Part shown: positions 19,001 to 26,336 of the stretch, piece after piece
Layout: each line of letters opens with the position of its first letter
Numbering within the stretch: the first letter of the stretch is position 1
From: an uncultured Alcaligenaceae bacterium
GTDB taxonomy: Bacteria; Pseudomonadota; Gammaproteobacteria; Burkholderiales; Burkholderiaceae_B
Length of the DNA stretch: 37,135 nucleotides
Direction: 5' to 3'
Assembly: GCA_937896225.1 (NCBI GenBank)
Contig: CALBMZ010000088.1
Location: 1 to 37,135 of the forward strand
The notes under the pieces: generated by a model
What the model was told of the DNA's origin: nothing
The model's database searches: none
What the model saw: the letters and a program-made list of their open reading frames with translations, nothing else
Made by a program: the position numbers and the translations under genes

Positions 19001-19395
19001 ATTTGACGCACCAAGCCGGCACAAAATGCATCAATGGTACGAATACTCAACCGCGCTGGGTGCGATAACAAATGCCATTGCTGTGCGTCGTCACGATCTA
19101 ACGCAGCGCGAGCCAGACGCCAACTTTCAAGATGATGCCCAACTTCGGTCGGCTCAGGCTGTTGTGCTAACGCTAGCTTTTCAAGCACACGTGCATGCAT
19201 TTCAGCCGCTGCTTTACGGGTAAACGTAATCGCTACGATCTGCTCGGGCTGATTCACCCGCGCCAATAAAGCCAGAATACGATCGGTTAACAACTCAGTC
19301 TTACCTGAACCCGCTGGGGCTTGCACAATGAAAGAACGGGTGGTGTCAACTGCCGTGGCACGTTGACCAATATCTGCAGGCAATCGCTTATTCAT
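16039..19395 (-). CDS. addA: AddA-type UvrD-family helicase/nuclease subunit of the double-strand break resection enzyme
   Basis: SF1A helicase-nuclease that, with AddB, processes double-strand breaks for RecA, replacing RecBCD. The ATG at 19395 (GGTGA just upstream, 8-base overlap with addB) gives 1118 residues. The longer frame starts with TTG. All helicase motifs are readable: APAGSGKT (26-33), ILVDEFQDTSQ, GDPMQSIYRFRKADV, NFRSQSAIV, the TMHKAKGLQFE motif V, and LLYVAATRA. The C-terminal PD-(D/E)XK nuclease is intact in outline, with GTVVHAWLAA, then LDWAILND and VVDYKTS. No recB, recC or recD is present in the window. The SRP RNA promoter lies just past the stop. Confidence 0.92.
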   Translation of the reverse strand: MNKRLPADIGQRATAVDTTRSFIVQAPAGSGKTELLTDRILALLARVNQPEQIVAITFTRKAAAEMHARVLEKLALAQQPEPTEVGHHLESWRLARAALDRDDAQQWHLLSHPARLSIRTIDAFCAGLVRQMPWLSTLGGMPRICDDPMRYYMNAARQTIDMVHNPAVRTLLEHLDLNQQNTCQALALMLSKRDQWLPLIRHGQSREDINNSLASFVQYDVDRLLQSLPPTWQASLQPIAQQAAEFLAQDAEKTNPLAALCDWHHGTFSAGIDQLPAWQAIATLVLTKDNEIRKTANKNLGFPPKSLHKDNFLAWLSSFAGSDSALWLEALVAVRHAPNPELTDAQWLVLHAQLECIKLATAALWATFSQAGEVDFIEVAQRANQALGSSEDPSDLLLKLDTQTQHILVDEFQDTSQSQIELLQKLIAGWQLGDGRTLFLVGDPMQSIYRFRKADVRLFLNVRDEGLSDVIDIESLQLNTNFRSQSAIVDWVNHTFAKLLPQHDDPSIGAISYAYSEPFLPLTFEPAVQWHALTNDQAEINKVVELAQAGWQDYPDAKHPVAILVRARKHIGDVMRILRSKGLPCRAVELVPLRERSVVVDLIQLARALSHEGDRAAWVAVLRARWCGLSLKTLHQLLAGENLKRTVRSVMQRALKEAGPALKPPHFIEDDQWQRWLSVSQVMCDAFEQINLPFALKLEQTWRALEGDRVVDDEAEHGDAQAVFEFIEKMAEHGTLDMDAAEAGLARLFAQPEASGRAIEVMTMHKAKGLQFETVIMMGLHRPTKGDTAPLVRVDQLDDAIVFGPVKAYLEKEQDPISQYLGRLEARRSEYEVDRLLYVAATRAQSILHWVAQVTLDDKTGDIKPPASTTLFARLWPFCPPDVLLVACEALQLQRDTQPELDLPKSSRAWVGPKLLRRKFPLVTKTTQSSAGYNSIYASVWTPEISGERWVGTVVHAWLAAAVMKGVLPSWTVITLEPRRKTIARQLGLSGMPVAMRQTATQEVIDILLAMLQHEKGRWLLSQPHARAEWALVDDEASVSVLDWAILNDDGWLVVDYKTSRKGADESIEAFSERMMSRYKDQLERYCRYLQAIDGRLARAALYFPKDDIWLPWSPVGV

Positions 19396-22144
19396 TTTCA
19401 CCGTCGACTTCAACGGTTAAATCGTCTGATGAATCTTGATCAACTTCATGCAACCTAAGCAAAGCTGGAATGTCACAAAACATCAAATCACTTATAGAAG
19501 CTGATTCGTTTCGTGTATCACTCGCAATAAAGGCATCAACCAATTTGAATATTTTGTGTTGCAACGCACCCACTGCAACCTGCCAGTTTTGATTTTCAAT
19601 CGAAGGCCAGTTTTCAGCAAGGTAAGTGTTGACGCCAGGCAAGCCTATATCGTCAACACTCAAACCAGCCGCTTTCACTTGATGCGGCTTAAGTTGCGCC
19701 AGCACCAAAGCGTGAATGGGTGAAACAGTTGGATTGCGCTGCTGCCAAGCGATGGAATAGGTCAACAATTGGTTTGAAACCGGTTCAGAACGAGACCAGT
19801 CTTTTTGCAAATTATTGGGTATGTGCCCCGTTTTATAATCTATCACGACATAGCTTCCGTCATCTAACTGATCGATGCGGTCTATTTGTAAAGAAAGCTT
19901 CAATGGGCCATGACAAAAAGTAAATTTCTCTTCTGCCGCGACATTTAAATAAGGTAGACGTACCGCATCAAAAGCGCACCAAGCCTGCACAACTGCAAAG
20001 GCTCTTTGAACATGCATGGCTCGTAATTCTCGGGGCATACTTTTAAATTTCTGTTCCGCAATGTTGGCAATCATGTTGCAGACATTGACGGGCCAATTGG
20101 GTTGTTGGCAAGTTTCCTGCAAGGAACTTTGGGTAGGATGCATCACAACCAATTGACGCATGACCTCATGAATAAATTTACCCTGCTCACTAAAGGGGCG
20201 GACTAAAGCATAAGGATTCAGGGCTCGTACCCCCAACCGGTACTTGAAAAAAGCCCACAGGGGGTTGATCGCTTGCTTTTCAAATACATCTGCCCCACCC
20301 CTAATATTTTCTTCTAAGGTGACAGGCGGCACCTCACCATCAGCCCAAACCTCTATTTCAGTTTGATGAAACGTACGCATACCTTTCGTATCTGAATCAT
20401 CGTTTTTCAGTGTGGAGATTTGATTTGTCTGATTGGATAACGTTTTTAGCAATAAGGGTGAAGGTCGCAGTTGTCGCTCACCAGATTGCTCTGGCCAACT
20501 TAAAATAATATTTGGGGCACACTGTAAGAGGGTTTTAAATATTTGTTCAGCCCATAAGCGTTCGCGTTCTGGCGTGGCTCGTGGCGCTTGCGCAGCCCTT
20601 AAAACTTGAAGTGGAAGAAACGGGTTGGGGTTCGGTGTTGCAGGCAAAACATCGTCGTTTAGCCCCATTACCCAAACGCCATGCCAACGCCCTCCTTCAG
20701 CCTCGAGCAAACCCAAAACATCTAATCGAGCAGCGGGGTCGCGTTGGGGTTGAAACGGTGACTGCCTCGCCATCCGACCCATCAAACCCAATGCCTCGCT
20801 AGCCAGCATCGGCACAAGCACTTGGTCTAGTGCCGTAAATTTTTCGAATTGTTTGTCAATGGCTTGCACCAATTGATAACTCGTCGAGTCAAGGGGTGCA
20901 TCGCCAGGAAAGCCCAAAGCAGCTAATTGCTTGCGCCAAAGATTTGTCCAAGCTAGAGCAGATTTTTTTTGAGGATTGAGGTCAGGTATGAGGGCTTGCG
21001 TAACAGTCAAGGCTGCCTGCCAAGCTTTATCAAGCATAGGCAGCTGGCCCAAGGCCTTATTCCAATCGTGTGAAGTGACATGCATCAGTTCATATTGCCG
21101 CCATCTGCTGTCAATCAAGGCTCGTGTTGCAGCTTCATTTTCTTGGCCCGCACAAAACCCCAAAAGCAACGTTGAACCCACCTGATCGACTGGGGCATCC
21201 AGACCACGATTGGCTTGCATAAGCCAGCCTAACCAACCCAATGCCGCTCGCATAGCCGGCCAGTCTGCCAAGGCTGGGGCGACTGCCACATTGAAAGAAA
21301 AATATGTTTCGCTCTGCACGTCTTGCAACACGCGTGTTAACACACGCTTAGCGTGCGGCGCATCAGTTTGTAAATTAGGGGCAACAATAGCAAAGCGTTG
21401 GTTCGGATGAGTACTCAATTGTTGATAAGCCCATTGAGCAGCCTGTTGCCACTCGTCAGACCCATCTAAACAAGACACCGCCGTTACAGCAGGCTCATCG
21501 TATGTGGGCAAAATAAGTTGCTTAATCTCAACACCTTGTTGCGCTAGGGCATTAAGCACGCCCAAATCAGCTGGCGACCATTCCGTAAAACCTAGCAAAA
21601 TAATCGTTTGGGGCAACTCAACTGCCCCTGCTTGAATCAACTTTTCGACCAAATGAGGCAACTCAGCCGTATCGATTGCCTGCACAGCGTGTAATCGATC
21701 GACATAACGATCACGCCACAATTTAAACTGCTTAAATTCAGGCGTTTGTTCGTGATCTAGCACATTAATCTGCCAACCCAACATCAAGCTCTGGGCGCTG
21801 ACTGCCTGCTGAGCAGCCCGGTAAACATCAAGCAATGGACGATCGGCCTCAACCTCTTGAATGACTTGCGCCCACAAAACTTGGCTACTAAACGCATCAA
21901 TGACCGTTGACACCTCACTAAAGCTTTTTGCGTTGGTATTCAGACCCACATCAAATAACCTTTGCTTCAACCAAGCAGACCACGGGGCAATGGCCGGTAG
22001 AGCCTTAACCTTTGCTTTTTCAGGCCTAAAGTATTGCACCAATTCACGGGCTGTTCGGTTGTTGACCGTTAAAATGTGAGTCTGATCGAGAGATTTTTCA
22101 AGCATCGCTTGAATCGATAAAGTAGGCCAGTTCAATTTAGTCAT
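19388..22144 (-). CDS. addB: AddB-like PD-(D/E)XK nuclease subunit, iron-sulphur cysteines mostly lost
   Basis: Partner of AddA, 918 residues from the ATG at 22144 (the longer frame starts with TTG). The N-terminal helicase-like region has ILTVNNRTARELVQYF in place of a Walker A motif, so it is probably an inactive helicase fold, as is usual for AddB. The middle contains VWVMGLNDDVLP, typical of the family. The C-terminal nuclease keeps GKFIHEVM, LQIDRID and VVIDYKTG. B. subtilis AddB binds a 4Fe-4S cluster through one cysteine before the nuclease and a C-x2-C-x5-C after it. Here those positions read Asn627, Leu887, Cys890 and Leu896, so cluster binding is unlikely. The gene overlaps addA and lies 13 bases after a small membrane-protein gene. 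Confidence 0.88.
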   Translation of the reverse strand: MTKLNWPTLSIQAMLEKSLDQTHILTVNNRTARELVQYFRPEKAKVKALPAIAPWSAWLKQRLFDVGLNTNAKSFSEVSTVIDAFSSQVLWAQVIQEVEADRPLLDVYRAAQQAVSAQSLMLGWQINVLDHEQTPEFKQFKLWRDRYVDRLHAVQAIDTAELPHLVEKLIQAGAVELPQTIILLGFTEWSPADLGVLNALAQQGVEIKQLILPTYDEPAVTAVSCLDGSDEWQQAAQWAYQQLSTHPNQRFAIVAPNLQTDAPHAKRVLTRVLQDVQSETYFSFNVAVAPALADWPAMRAALGWLGWLMQANRGLDAPVDQVGSTLLLGFCAGQENEAATRALIDSRWRQYELMHVTSHDWNKALGQLPMLDKAWQAALTVTQALIPDLNPQKKSALAWTNLWRKQLAALGFPGDAPLDSTSYQLVQAIDKQFEKFTALDQVLVPMLASEALGLMGRMARQSPFQPQRDPAARLDVLGLLEAEGGRWHGVWVMGLNDDVLPATPNPNPFLPLQVLRAAQAPRATPERERLWAEQIFKTLLQCAPNIILSWPEQSGERQLRPSPLLLKTLSNQTNQISTLKNDDSDTKGMRTFHQTEIEVWADGEVPPVTLEENIRGGADVFEKQAINPLWAFFKYRLGVRALNPYALVRPFSEQGKFIHEVMRQLVVMHPTQSSLQETCQQPNWPVNVCNMIANIAEQKFKSMPRELRAMHVQRAFAVVQAWCAFDAVRLPYLNVAAEEKFTFCHGPLKLSLQIDRIDQLDDGSYVVIDYKTGHIPNNLQKDWSRSEPVSNQLLTYSIAWQQRNPTVSPIHALVLAQLKPHQVKAAGLSVDDIGLPGVNTYLAENWPSIENQNWQVAVGALQHKIFKLVDAFIASDTRNESASISDLMFCDIPALLRLHEVDQDSSDDLTVEVDGENE

Positions 22145-22157
22145 AGTTGCTTGTGCG

Positions 22158-22349
22158 TTAGAAACCGCACATAGATGCAATGGATTGCCAGTTAACGCGC
22201 ATACTTGGCATCAAATAGCCTAAAAAACCCAACGTCAGTATCAATGTGAGTAAAACCCAGCCTGTGACACGCCAACCTTTCGAAAACTTTAGCGGCATGG
22301 TTTGATCTGTGGGATGTGCACTGGGTTTTGTAGTCGGTTTAACGAACAT
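22158..22349 (-). CDS. Small single-span membrane protein of unknown function
   Basis: A 63-residue protein starting MFVKPTTKPSAHPTDQT. The first ~28 residues are polar and basic. One hydrophobic segment (about residues 31-49, WVLLTLILTLGFLGYLMP) is a clear membrane span, followed by a short tail ending SMCGF. GAGGG lies 5 bases before the ATG at 22349, a good ribosome binding site that makes translation likely. A TTG five codons further out is a less likely start. It sits 24 bases after the MFS transporter gene and 13 bases before addB, so the three are probably cotranscribed. The N-in/C-out topology suggested by the basic N-terminus is an inference. I do not recognise the family. Confidence 0.7.
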   Translation of the reverse strand: MFVKPTTKPSAHPTDQTMPLKFSKGWRVTGWVLLTLILTLGFLGYLMPSMRVNWQSIASMCGF

Positions 22350-22373
22350 AATGACCCTCTGCAAAAAAAAATT

Positions 22374-23606
22374 CTAGGCGGGTTGCGCAAGCGGCGCCTG
22401 TGTAATGGGTTGCTCTTTGATGGGCCAGCATAGCGCACCCGCAATCAATGCTAAGGCTATACCCAGCCACCAGACCATGTCATAACTTCCCGTTACAGCT
22501 TGTACTTTACCCCCAAGCCACACGCCCGTAAAGCTACCTAGTTGATGGCCTAAAAATACAATACCTGATAACGTGGCGGCAAACCTATAACCATAAATTT
22601 GACCTATTAATCCCAGCGTGAGCGGTACGGTTCCTAGCCAAAATACCCCCATCCACGCAGCAAAAACGTAAATAACAAATGGGGTTAAGGGCATAGCCAT
22701 TAACCACAACATGCCTACAGCACGTAACGTATAAATTGCACTTAAAAGGTTTTTCTTACTGTAAATACCACCCAAACGGCCTGCCCCATACGAGCCAAAA
22801 ACATTAAACAACCCAATTAACCCAATTGCAATTGCACCCGTGCTGGCATTTAAACCTCCATCTGTCACAAAAGCAGGTAAGTGCAAGGTAATGAACGCTG
22901 TATGAAAACCGCATACAAAATAACTTAAAAATAGAAAATGAAAAGTTGGGTGCTGAATGGCTTGCCCAATAGCTTGCTTCATGGATAACTGTGGCCCCGC
23001 ACCAACGGCTTGATCAGGGCGACCGCGCATGTACCAAGCCATCGGTATGGCCATAGCTAAAAAGGCTGATAAGAACCAATAGGCGCCAGACCACTGAAAA
23101 GTGTCGATAAGCAACTGCCCAGTGGGCACCACTAAAAACTGACCCAATGACCCCCCTGCGCTGGCAATGCCCATGGCTGTGCTGCGAGAGGCAGGCGGAA
23201 CAACACGCGCGACAACGGGCAAGATAACTGCAAACGTTGTACCAGCTTGACCCAAACCCACCAACACACCGGCCGACATATAAAGCGAAAACGTATCAGT
23301 GGCCAAACGTGTGCCCACCAAACCGAGGGCATACAGCAATGCGCTCAGAGCAATCGTGCGACCTGAGCCCCAACGGTCAGCCATCATGCCTGCACCAATT
23401 GCGCCGATACCCCAAATTAAATTCTGAATGGCAAATGCCATCGAAAACACTTCTCGAGACCAGCCATGATGCAAGCCCATAGGCTGCATAAACAAACCAA
23501 ACGTTGCGCGCGTACCCATTGCCATCAACACAATGAGTGTGCCGACAATAATGGTGCGATTCATATTGGCTTGAGCGTCTGCAGCAACGGCAGTTTGGGT
23601 CGACAT
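22374..23606 (-). CDS. Major facilitator superfamily transporter
   Basis: Inner-membrane transporter of 410 residues with about 12 hydrophobic spans. The ATG at 23606 (MSTQTAVAADAQ) has AAGG about 7 bases upstream. The extra 26 residues of the longer frame are unlikely. The loop between spans 2 and 3 reads GMMADRWGSGR, the MFS signature. Overall it resembles the monocarboxylate/oxalate-formate-type MFS branch (TRATFGLFMQPMG in span 1), but the substrate cannot be deduced. The protein ends with a short proline- and alanine-rich tail. It lies between tRNA-Arg and the small membrane protein gene, with a promoter-like sequence directly upstream. Confidence 0.9.
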   Translation of the reverse strand: MSTQTAVAADAQANMNRTIIVGTLIVLMAMGTRATFGLFMQPMGLHHGWSREVFSMAFAIQNLIWGIGAIGAGMMADRWGSGRTIALSALLYALGLVGTRLATDTFSLYMSAGVLVGLGQAGTTFAVILPVVARVVPPASRSTAMGIASAGGSLGQFLVVPTGQLLIDTFQWSGAYWFLSAFLAMAIPMAWYMRGRPDQAVGAGPQLSMKQAIGQAIQHPTFHFLFLSYFVCGFHTAFITLHLPAFVTDGGLNASTGAIAIGLIGLFNVFGSYGAGRLGGIYSKKNLLSAIYTLRAVGMLWLMAMPLTPFVIYVFAAWMGVFWLGTVPLTLGLIGQIYGYRFAATLSGIVFLGHQLGSFTGVWLGGKVQAVTGSYDMVWWLGIALALIAGALCWPIKEQPITQAPLAQPA

Positions 23607-23629
23607 GTTTTGCCTTTTATTTTGAATTG

Positions 23630-23657
23630 ATTGTACAACTCGAAGGTCGTGAACCAA
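23630..23657 (-). promoter_or_regulatory. Predicted promoter of the MFS-addBA run
   Basis: Minus strand: -35 TTGGTT (23652-23657), a 16-base spacer, and -10 TACAAT (23630-23635). It lies between the tRNA 3' end and the MFS start codon and would give a leader of about 20 bases. The -35 is weak, so this is a candidate only. Confidence 0.4.
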
Positions 23658-23718
23658 GGCGTAAAAAAGCTCATTTCCTAACAAGGGTGTTAAAAGAGAA
23701 GTACTAGAAGCAAAAATT

Positions 23719-23794
23719 TGGCGCCGCCGGCACGAATCGAACGTGCGACTCCCTTCTTAGGAGGAAGGTACTCTATCCACTGAGTTACGGCGGC
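23719..23794 (-). tRNA. tRNA-Arg (anticodon CCT)
   Basis: The minus strand folds as a complete cloverleaf of 76 nucleotides including an encoded CCA. The acceptor stem is GCCGCCG/CGGCGGC with G as discriminator. The D stem is ACTC/GAGT, the anticodon stem CCTTC/GAAGG with loop CTCCTAA (anticodon CCT, reading AGG), and the T arm GCACG-TTCGATT-CGTGC. A T-run (AATTTTTG) follows the CCA and may end transcription. It lies 32 bases downstream of xerD. Confidence 0.97.
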
Positions 23795-23812
23795 ATCATC
23801 AGACATGATGCC
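23792..23812. other. Perfect hairpin overlapping the 5' end of tRNA-Arg
   Basis: GGCATCAT (23792-23799) and ATGATGCC (23805-23812) form a perfect 8-bp inverted repeat around a 5-base loop. On the minus strand the 3' arm includes the first three bases of the mature tRNA (GCC). In the precursor, this leader hairpin would compete with the top of the acceptor stem near the RNase P cleavage site. A TAAAAT at 23816-23821 is a possible -10 for the tRNA, which would place the transcription start inside the hairpin. Confidence 0.5.
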
Positions 23813-23826
23813 AGTATTTTAGCGCG

Positions 23827-24753
23827 TCAACCACGCGGGTGATGTTGAGCATGTAATGATTTGATGCGTTCACGTGCAACATGAGTATATATTTGAGTGG
23901 TTGAAATGTCGGCGTGACCCAATAATAGCTGTACAACCCTCAAGTCTGCACCGTGATTTATCAAGTGGGTAGCAAAAGCATGCCTCAACACATGAGGTGA
24001 TAACGGGGCATAAATACCGGCAAGCAAGGCATATTTTTTGACGATCAACCAAAATGATTGACGGGTCATGGCCGCTGCACGAGCGGTCACAAACAAGGCT
24101 TTGCTGGTTTGCTTGCCCAATAACAACGGTCGTGACTCACTCAGATACTTTGAAACCCAATGAGCCGCCTCAGCCCCAATCGGTACCAACCGATCGCGTC
24201 CGCCCTTGCCCAATACAACACGAACCACACCATCGGTTAACGATACGTGGTGAACGGCTAAACCGACCAATTCAGATACGCGTAAACCTGTGGCATATAA
24301 CACCTCAAACATGGTTCGATCTCGTAAACCGAGCGCGGTATGTCGATTAGGGGCGCTCAAAAGTGCCTCAACCTGCGCTTCAGTTAATGTTTTAGGCATT
24401 CGAACAGCTTGCTTGGCCGCAGAAATTCGTAAACAAGGGTCTTCTGTCATATGACCTTGGCGGCGCGCCCACTTGTAGTAGCGGCGTAGGGAAGCTAAGC
24501 GTCGATTAGCAGTACTGGCTCGGGTGAGTTTTGTTTGATCGGCTAACCAGCCATTGATTTCAACGCCAGACACGTGATCAAGATCGTGAATTGAACGTTC
24601 AACCCGCAACCAATCAAAAAAAGCCTGTAAGTCACGCCGGTAGGCCTCTAATGTATTTTTTGCTAAACCATCTTCAAGCCATAATGATTCAATAAACGTA
24701 TCTAAAGAGGGTGGTATAACTCTAGGCTCTATAGCAACTTGATCTGTAGGCAC
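23827..24753 (-). CDS. xerD: Site-specific tyrosine recombinase XerD
   Basis: With XerC, resolves chromosome dimers at dif under FtsK control. The product is 308 residues. The SAM-like N-terminal domain (about 14-105) is followed by the catalytic domain with the full set Arg158 (ATGLRVSEL), Lys183 (VLGKGGRDR), His254 and Arg257 (HVLRHAFATHL), His280 (LLGHADISTTQ) and Tyr289 (IYTHV). These motifs and the length fit XerD better than a phage integrase. The start is a GTG (24753) supported by TGAGG 7 bases upstream, with no ATG nearby. tRNA-Arg follows. The gene is divergent from the AEC transporter gene. Confidence 0.93.
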   Translation of the reverse strand: MPTDQVAIEPRVIPPSLDTFIESLWLEDGLAKNTLEAYRRDLQAFFDWLRVERSIHDLDHVSGVEINGWLADQTKLTRASTANRRLASLRRYYKWARRQGHMTEDPCLRISAAKQAVRMPKTLTEAQVEALLSAPNRHTALGLRDRTMFEVLYATGLRVSELVGLAVHHVSLTDGVVRVVLGKGGRDRLVPIGAEAAHWVSKYLSESRPLLLGKQTSKALFVTARAAAMTRQSFWLIVKKYALLAGIYAPLSPHVLRHAFATHLINHGADLRVVQLLLGHADISTTQIYTHVARERIKSLHAQHHPRG

Positions 24754-24824
24754 GATACAACCTCATTTAAATTACGCCACAATATGGCCTGAACAATTGT
24801 TTTTGCTTCAATTTACACAAACAC

Positions 24825-25721
24825 ATGAATGTTGCCCTGCTAGTTTTACCTGATTTTTTACTTATTTTAATAGGTTGGTTGCTTTATCACCGATTTGGGT
24901 TCGATCGTCAGTTTTTTTCAGGTTTAGAAAAACTCATTTATTACATCTTGTTTCCCGCCTTACTTTTTCAGTCCATATTGCGATCACCCATCTCGCTCGA
25001 AACCGCCAGTGACCTTTTTTTGGCAACGCTGTCAGTCATTGGGGTGGGTGTTTTGCTGTCAGGCCTCGCAAAATTTGCACTAAAACCCAAAGCGATTGAT
25101 CTCGCTTCGACCATGCAATGTGGCTATCGCTTCAACACTTTTATTGGCTTGTCACTGGCCCCCGCTCTAGTCGGCGTCAGCGGCCAAGCCAAAATGGCTC
25201 TGGTGCTAGGTTTAGCTATACCCGTTGTCAATTTTATTGCGGTTTACAACTTAGCCAGTCAACAGGGCAAGCGTGTCGGGCTGGCTTTGCTACGAAACCC
25301 TTTACTGGTTTCAACCGTGCTGGGGCTCATTTGTAACTTTGCTGGTTTCACATTACCTGAAACAATCGACACGCTATTTGCACGTTTGGGTGCTGCAGCT
25401 ATAGCGCTCGGAGTGCTTTGTATCGGCCCTAATTTAAATTGGCAAGGCATCAATCAAAAAGCGGCGTTGGTGTTATGGATGGTGCTCATTAAGCTTATGT
25501 TGCTACCCTTGGCGGCTTGGTTAATCGCCATAGCATTTGGCTTGGGCACACCTGGCGTTCAGGTTATGGTGTTATTTGCTGCCTTACCGTGTGCAACAGC
25601 GTCTTATTTATTAACGGTTCGAATGGGTGGCAATGCCCAGTTGGTCAGTGTCTTGGTCACCGTTTCAACTTTGCTAAGCGCTGTCACCATTCCACTCTGG
25701 ATGTCATGGGTAAGCCCCTAA
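24825..25721 (+). CDS. AEC family transporter (auxin efflux carrier-like)
   Basis: Integral membrane protein of 298 residues with about ten hydrophobic spans, beginning MNVALLVLPDFLLILIGWLL. The repeated five-span architecture, the LEKLIYYILFPALLF segment in span 2 and the CGYRFNTFIGLSL segment are characteristic of AEC permeases. Bacterial members export or import organic acids such as malate or malonate, but the substrate here is unknown. No strong ribosome binding site is visible before the ATG. It is divergent from xerD across 71 bases and separated by 108 bases from tsaE. That second gap is A+T rich and shows no clear terminator. Confidence 0.88.
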   Translation: MNVALLVLPDFLLILIGWLLYHRFGFDRQFFSGLEKLIYYILFPALLFQSILRSPISLETASDLFLATLSVIGVGVLLSGLAKFALKPKAIDLASTMQCGYRFNTFIGLSLAPALVGVSGQAKMALVLGLAIPVVNFIAVYNLASQQGKRVGLALLRNPLLVSTVLGLICNFAGFTLPETIDTLFARLGAAAIALGVLCIGPNLNWQGINQKAALVLWMVLIKLMLLPLAAWLIAIAFGLGTPGVQVMVLFAALPCATASYLLTVRMGGNAQLVSVLVTVSTLLSAVTIPLWMSWVSP

Positions 25722-25829
25722 AATTAATATGTTTGTCTTGCCTCGCTTGTGTGTGTTCATTTGCCTCGTGTTGATTAAATATTTTAAAAAATACGCGATC
25801 TAATCATTCTTTGTCCTTTAAACCTAGTC

Positions 25830-26336
25830 ATGACTCTAAACCTACCTAAACCGTTATTAAATTTAGTCCTACCCCTTGCCCTGCCGGAAAACACTGACTT
25901 TCTGGGAAAAATGCTCGGCAAAGCCCTTTTAAATGATGGGTCAGGTGGGGTGATTTATCTTCAAGGTGAGCTTGGTGCGGGTAAAACGTCGTTGGTGCGT
26001 GCATTACTCAGATCGTGTGGGGTTGAAGGTCGAATAAAAAGCCCAAGTTACGCCCTACTTGAAACTTATAAAGTTTCTAGCTTATACTTCTATCATCTTG
26101 ATTTTTATAGATTTAAGAACCCACAAGAATGGCAAGAGGCAGGCTTTAGAGATTTATTCCATTTAAATGCTGTTGTATTAATTGAGTGGCCTGAGAAAGC
26201 TGAAGACTTATTGCCACAACCAGACTTAAATATTCATTTAATTTACGAGGGTGACACACGCATTGCAGAGCTTGATGCGTATACACAAAGAGGGGTAGCA
26301 TGCATAAATTATCTCAACCAATCGAGCAAGAGTTAG
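25830..26336 (+). CDS. tsaE: tRNA threonylcarbamoyladenosine biosynthesis ATPase TsaE
   Basis: P-loop ATPase that works with TsaB, TsaC and TsaD to make t6A37 in ANN-decoding tRNAs. The product is 168 residues. Walker A GELGAGKT is at 46-53, followed by the switch-like SPSYALLETY, the conserved HLDFYRF, and the LIEWPEK segment. The last 37 bases overlap the amidase gene, which indicates cotranslation in the tsaE-ami-mutL-miaA cluster, the same order as yjeE-amiB-mutL-miaA in E. coli. Confidence 0.96.
   Translation: MTLNLPKPLLNLVLPLALPENTDFLGKMLGKALLNDGSGGVIYLQGELGAGKTSLVRALLRSCGVEGRIKSPSYALLETYKVSSLYFYHLDFYRFKNPQEWQEAGFRDLFHLNAVVLIEWPEKAEDLLPQPDLNIHLIYEGDTRIAELDAYTQRGVACINYLNQSSKS

Noticed and set aside
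23719-24753. A tyrosine recombinase gene next to a tRNA gene, as at integrative-element attachment sites
   Set aside because: The recombinase has XerD length, motifs and a housekeeping context; no repeat of the tRNA 3' end and no cargo genes are seen nearby.
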